Assembly (NCBI GenBank): GCA_964475385.1
Contig: CAYYWV010000059.1
Location: 1 to 16,529 of the forward strand
Reading direction: 5' to 3'
Length of the DNA stretch: 16,529 bases
From: CAYYWV01 sp964475385
GTDB lineage: Bacteria > Pseudomonadota > Alphaproteobacteria > JAAXGF01
The notes below the pieces were generated by a model. The model saw nothing but the letters and a program-made list of their open reading frames with translations. It was not told the origin of the DNA and ran no database searches. Positions within the stretch are counted from its first letter, which is position 1. Each line of letters opens with the position of its first letter. The translations under genes were made by a program, and so were the position numbers. Of this stretch, positions 13,585 through 16,529 are shown piece by piece.

Positions 13585-14437
13585 GCACGGTGACGCGCGG
13601 CCCCCGCGGCGCGGTCAGCGCCGGATCGGACGCCCGCGAGTACAGAACCACCGTCGGCGCGCCGGCGAGCGCGATCAGGTGCACGGGCCCGGTGTCGTTG
13701 CCGACCGCGAACGCCGCCCGCCGGGCGAGCGCCGCGATCTCGGCCAGGCTGGTGCGGCCGCAAAGATCGCGCGCCTCCGGGCAAGCCCCGGCGATCTCGG
13801 CGAGCGCGTCGCGCTCGGCCTCGGCCCCGATCAGGACCGGCGCGACCCCGCGCCCCGCGAGCCAGCGGGCGAGCGCGGCGTAGCGCTCGGCCGGCCAGCG
13901 CTTCTCGGGCCGGTGCGCCGAGCCCCCAGGCGCCAAGAGCGCGAAGCCCCCGTCGAGGCGGAAGCGCGAGACGTCCGCGTCGAGCCAGGAGACGTCGGGC
14001 GGCGGCGTCGTCTCGATCCCCGCCATGGCGAGCTGCTCGGCCTCGCGTTCGACCGTGTGCATCGAATCGCGGTCCGGGTTGGCGTGGGGGTGCGAGCAGC
14101 CGGGCGCGATGCCCGACCATTCGGGCCGCCGTCGCCCCAGGGCGTGGAAGTAAAGCCGCGTGCGGTCCGAGTGCTGGAGATCGTAGATCCGCGCAAACCC
14201 CGCGCGCCGCAGCCGCCTGACCTGCGCGAGCCAGAGCCCGAGCTGCCAGGGGCGCGGCTTGGGATCGACCCAGACTTCGTCGAACCAGCCGGTCGCGCGG
14301 GCGAGATCGGCGAACGGCGCGGTGGTGAGCAGCGCGAGCCAGGCGTCGGCGTGATGGCGGCGGATGGCCTGGAACGCGCCGGTCGCGAGCAGGAAGTCGC
14401 CGAGCGCGCCGTGCTTGATGACCAGAACCCGGTCCAC
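13514..14437 (-). CDS. Glycosyltransferase family 9 (heptosyltransferase-like)
   Basis: The product is 307 aa from GTG 14437. N-terminal VLVIKHGALGDFLLATGAF (4-22) has the GT9 loop with the presumed catalytic Asp14. The C-terminal nucleotide-sugar site shows LLAPGGSAHRPEKRWPAERY (167-186) and GNDTGPVHLIALAGAP (246-261). GT9 enzymes such as WaaC/WaaF transfer ADP-heptose to the lipopolysaccharide inner core; the exact sugar here is unknown. GTG 14437 was chosen because homology begins right after it and it follows the GT4 stop by 14 bp. No Shine-Dalgarno is visible, so translation is likely coupled. The frame stays open upstream inside the GT4 gene but is shadow there. The gene ends tail-to-tail inside the ligase-like gene. 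Confidence 0.93.
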   Translation of the reverse strand: MDRVLVIKHGALGDFLLATGAFQAIRRHHADAWLALLTTAPFADLARATGWFDEVWVDPKPRPWQLGLWLAQVRRLRRAGFARIYDLQHSDRTRLYFHALGRRRPEWSGIAPGCSHPHANPDRDSMHTVEREAEQLAMAGIETTPPPDVSWLDADVSRFRLDGGFALLAPGGSAHRPEKRWPAERYAALARWLAGRGVAPVLIGAEAERDALAEIAGACPEARDLCGRTSLAEIAALARRAAFAVGNDTGPVHLIALAGAPTVVLYSRASDPALTAPRGPRVTVLRRPDLADLDVETVIAALPFPRP

Positions 14438-14451
14438 GGGGCGTGGGACCG

Positions 14452-15663
14452 CTACTGGGCGGCGCGCACGGCGCGGACCGTTTCCGGTCCGGCGATGAGC
14501 TCGCGGTAGACGTCGAGCGTGCGCGCGCACATCGCCTCGCGGGAGTAGCGCTCGCGCGCCCGGGCGATGGCGCGCCCAGCGAGCGCCTCGCGCGCCTCGG
14601 TCGACAGAGAGAGCGCGCGCCCGAGCGCGGCGGCGAGCGCGTCCGGATCGCCCGGCGGCACCAGCCATCCGGTCTCGCCGTCGGCGAGGGTCTCGCGGGC
14701 GCCGCCGTGGTCGGTCGCGATCGTCGGCCGGCCCATCGCCTGGGCCTCGACCGCGACCCGGCCGAAGGCTTCGGGGTCGAGCGAGGCCGAGACCACCGCA
14801 TCGGCTAGCATGTAAGCCGCCGGCATGTCGCGGCAGTCGCCGACGATCTGCACCACCCCGGCGACGCCGCGACGCCGCGCCCGCTCCTCGAGCTCGCGCC
14901 GATAGCCCGTCCGCCCCTGGTCCGAGCCCACGAACAAGCAGCGGATATCGTCGCGGCCGAGCCTGGCCAGCGCGTCGATCATCACCCCATGCCCTTTCCA
15001 GCGGGTGAGCCGACCGGGCAGCATCGCCACCGGAACCCCGTCGTCGAGCCGCCAGCGTCGGGCGAGCGCGACCAGGCGCTCGGCGCCGACGCGCGCGGGG
15101 TCGAACAGCGAGAAGTCGATCCCGCGGGGGATGATGCGCAGCTTCGCCTCGTCGATGCGGTAGGTCTCGCGGATGTGGCCGGCGATGAACTCCGAGATCG
15201 CGATCACCCGGTCGCCGCGGGTCATCACCGCGTTATAGAGCCGCTTGAGCGGGTTGCCGGCCGAATAAGCGCCGTGAAAGGTGGTCACGAAAGGCCGGCC
15301 CGTCCGCCGGGCGGCGGCGAGCGCGCTCCAGGCGGGCGCCCGCGAGCGCGCGTGCACCAGATCGACGCCCTCGGCCTCGATGAGCCGAATGATGCGGGCG
15401 ATGTTGGCGCGAATCGCGAGCGGCCCCTTGGCGTCGAGCGGAAGCGCGATGTGTTCGGCGCCCGCGCGCTCGATCTCGCGGACCATGGCCCCGCCCGCCG
15501 AGGCCACCAGCGCGCGCCAGCCCGCCTCGGCCAGCGCGCGCGCGATGTCGACCGCGCCGCGCTCGACTCCGCCGGTCTCGAGCGCCGGCAGAACCTGAAG
15601 CACGGTGGGTCTCGGCCGTTCCGTCGCGCGCGCGCGGTTGATAGGATCGATCCCGTCCGTCAT
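14452..15663 (-). CDS. Glycosyltransferase family 4 (GT-B fold)
   Basis: The product is 403 aa. An N-terminal Rossmann domain opens with TVLQVLPALETGGVERGAVD (20-39), typical of GT4 enzymes of lipopolysaccharide or capsule synthesis. The donor-site domain has LPGRLTRWKGHGVMIDAL (215-232) and the retaining E-x7-E motif DPEAFGRVAVEA (E298, E306), then GGARETLADGETGWLVPPGD. It transfers a nucleotide-activated sugar with retention; donor and acceptor are unknown. ATG 15663 has no clear ribosome binding site and lies only 20 bp from the divergent hydrolase ATG, so its promoter must sit inside that gene. It is followed at 14 bp by the GT9 gene; the two likely form an operon acting on the same core oligosaccharide. 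Confidence 0.94.
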   Translation of the reverse strand: MTDGIDPINRARATERPRPTVLQVLPALETGGVERGAVDIARALAEAGWRALVASAGGAMVREIERAGAEHIALPLDAKGPLAIRANIARIIRLIEAEGVDLVHARSRAPAWSALAAARRTGRPFVTTFHGAYSAGNPLKRLYNAVMTRGDRVIAISEFIAGHIRETYRIDEAKLRIIPRGIDFSLFDPARVGAERLVALARRWRLDDGVPVAMLPGRLTRWKGHGVMIDALARLGRDDIRCLFVGSDQGRTGYRRELEERARRRGVAGVVQIVGDCRDMPAAYMLADAVVSASLDPEAFGRVAVEAQAMGRPTIATDHGGARETLADGETGWLVPPGDPDALAAALGRALSLSTEAREALAGRAIARARERYSREAMCARTLDVYRELIAGPETVRAVRAAQ

Positions 15664-15683
15664 AGAACGTTCGAGGATATCCC

Positions 15684-16463
15684 ATGACCGATCCCGGTTC
15701 CAACGCCGCCGAACCCGCGCGCCTCGTCCGCGAAGGCGCGCCCGCGCTCGCCTATCGCCGAAGCCCGGGCGAGCCCCCTTGGACGGTGTTCCTGGGCGGC
15801 TTCATGTCGGACATGACCGGGACCAAGGCGACCGCGCTCGAGGCCTTCTGCCGGGCCGAGGGGCGCGCGTTTCTGCGCTTCGACTACCGCGGCCACGGGG
15901 CCTCCGAAGGCGCGTTCACCGACGGCACCATCGGGGCCTGGGTCGAGGACGCGCTCGCCGTTCTCGACGGCCTCACCGAAGGCCCGGTCGCGCTGGTGGG
16001 CTCGAGCATGGGGGGCTGGATCATGCTGCACGTCGCGCTCGCCCGGCCCGAGCGCGTCGCGGCCCTCGTCGGGCTCGCCGCCGCGCCCGACTTCACCGAG
16101 CGCCTGGTGAACGAGGAGTTCGACGCCGCGACCCGCGCCGCCCTCATGCGCGACGGGTTGGTCGAGGTGCCGTCGGACTACGACGAGACGCCCTACCCCA
16201 TCACCCGCGCGCTGATCGAGGACGGGCGGCGGCGGCTTCTGCTCGGCGCGCCGATCCCGGTCCATTGCCCGGTGCGGCTGATCCAGGGGATGCGCGACCG
16301 CGACGTGCCCTGGCGGACCGCGCTCGCGCTCGCCGACCGCCTGGAATCGGACGACGTCGAGGTGACGCTGGTCAAAGCGGGCGACCATCGCCTGTCCACA
16401 GAGCCCGACCTCGCCCGACTCCGCCGCACCCTCAAGGCGCTTTGGGCCGAGGTGGAAGGCTAA
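15684..16463 (+). CDS. Alpha/beta hydrolase, ABHD10-like
   Basis: The product is 259 aa. The oxyanion-hole strand VFLGGFMSDMTGTKA (35-49) resembles the ABHD10-type branch. The nucleophile elbow is VGSSMGG (Ser108), the acid is probably D205 in GMRDRDVPW, and His235 lies in AGDHRLS. FDYRGHGASEG (66-76) follows beta-strand 4. Mammalian ABHD10 is a mitochondrial thioesterase/esterase that removes S-palmitoyl groups; the bacterial substrate is unknown. The length fits a minimal single-domain hydrolase, and no signal peptide is visible, so it is probably cytosolic. ATG 15684 has GAGG seven bases upstream. A possible promoter TTGATA (15638) - 17 bp - CATAGA is weak and would give almost no leader. 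The stop overlaps the end of a convergent gene by 3 bp. Confidence 0.93.
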   Translation: MTDPGSNAAEPARLVREGAPALAYRRSPGEPPWTVFLGGFMSDMTGTKATALEAFCRAEGRAFLRFDYRGHGASEGAFTDGTIGAWVEDALAVLDGLTEGPVALVGSSMGGWIMLHVALARPERVAALVGLAAAPDFTERLVNEEFDAATRAALMRDGLVEVPSDYDETPYPITRALIEDGRRRLLLGAPIPVHCPVRLIQGMRDRDVPWRTALALADRLESDDVEVTLVKAGDHRLSTEPDLARLRRTLKALWAEVEG

Positions 16464-16529
16464 CGGTTCCCCTCCCCCTCCAAGATCGCCCTGAGGCCCG
16501 CTTCGTAGTCGGGGTAGCGGAGCGCGACG
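16460..16529 (-). CDS. 3' end of a minus-strand gene, possibly an SDR/epimerase-type protein
   Basis: Only the last 22 codons are in the window, reading VALRYPDYEAGLRAILEGEG-NR then TAG (16462-16460). The RYPDYxxGLRAIL pattern recalls the C-terminus of NAD(P)-binding epimerase-like (YeeZ-type) proteins; that is recognition from memory and the piece is short. It runs tail-to-tail into the alpha/beta hydrolase. Confidence 0.5.
   Translation of the reverse strand, partial: VALRYPDYEAGLRAILEGEGNR

Overview
This 16.5 kb window is chromosomal DNA from a high-GC member of the Alphaproteobacteria, probably Rhodospirillales-like. The assignment rests on the style of its translation proteins, on promoters of the TTGAC / GCTATAAC type, and on very GC-rich codon third positions that open long meaningless antisense frames. 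No phage, insertion sequence, CRISPR array or rRNA was seen.

Left half (minus strand unless noted): a tRNA-Ser(GGA) with its promoter, a small two-helix membrane protein on the plus strand, then the operon rpmI-rplT-pheS-pheT-lepA read leftward from a strong promoter near 6714-6742. Further right is thrS-infC, also leftward, where infC starts at an AUA codon that overlaps the thrS stop. In many bacteria thrS-infC-rpmI-rplT-pheST form one cluster. Here a plus-strand gene for a VanZ-like membrane protein (7046-8353) lies between infC and rpmI and splits it in two.

The 436-bp gap between rpmI and the VanZ-like gene (6610-7045) is dense with signals. It holds the rpmI promoter, a strong minus-strand intrinsic terminator, an FNR/FixK-like box exactly 41.5 bp upstream of a predicted start, a second terminator-like hairpin and a plus-strand promoter candidate. 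The box, the -10 element and the strong terminator together outline a possible oxygen-regulated small RNA of about 65 nt. This is the most novel candidate in the window, and it is an inference.

Right half: thrS faces a plus-strand pair of cell-surface genes, a membrane-anchored SGNH hydrolase-like protein and an O-antigen ligase/polymerase-like protein. Their divergent promoters sit on a perfect 13-bp inverted repeat. Converging on the pair are two glycosyltransferase genes (GT4 then GT9), and the last 71 bp of the ligase gene overlap the end of the GT9 gene. This looks like a small lipopolysaccharide/surface-glycan locus. An ABHD10-like alpha/beta hydrolase is divergent from the GT4 gene, and the 3' end of a further minus-strand gene closes the window.
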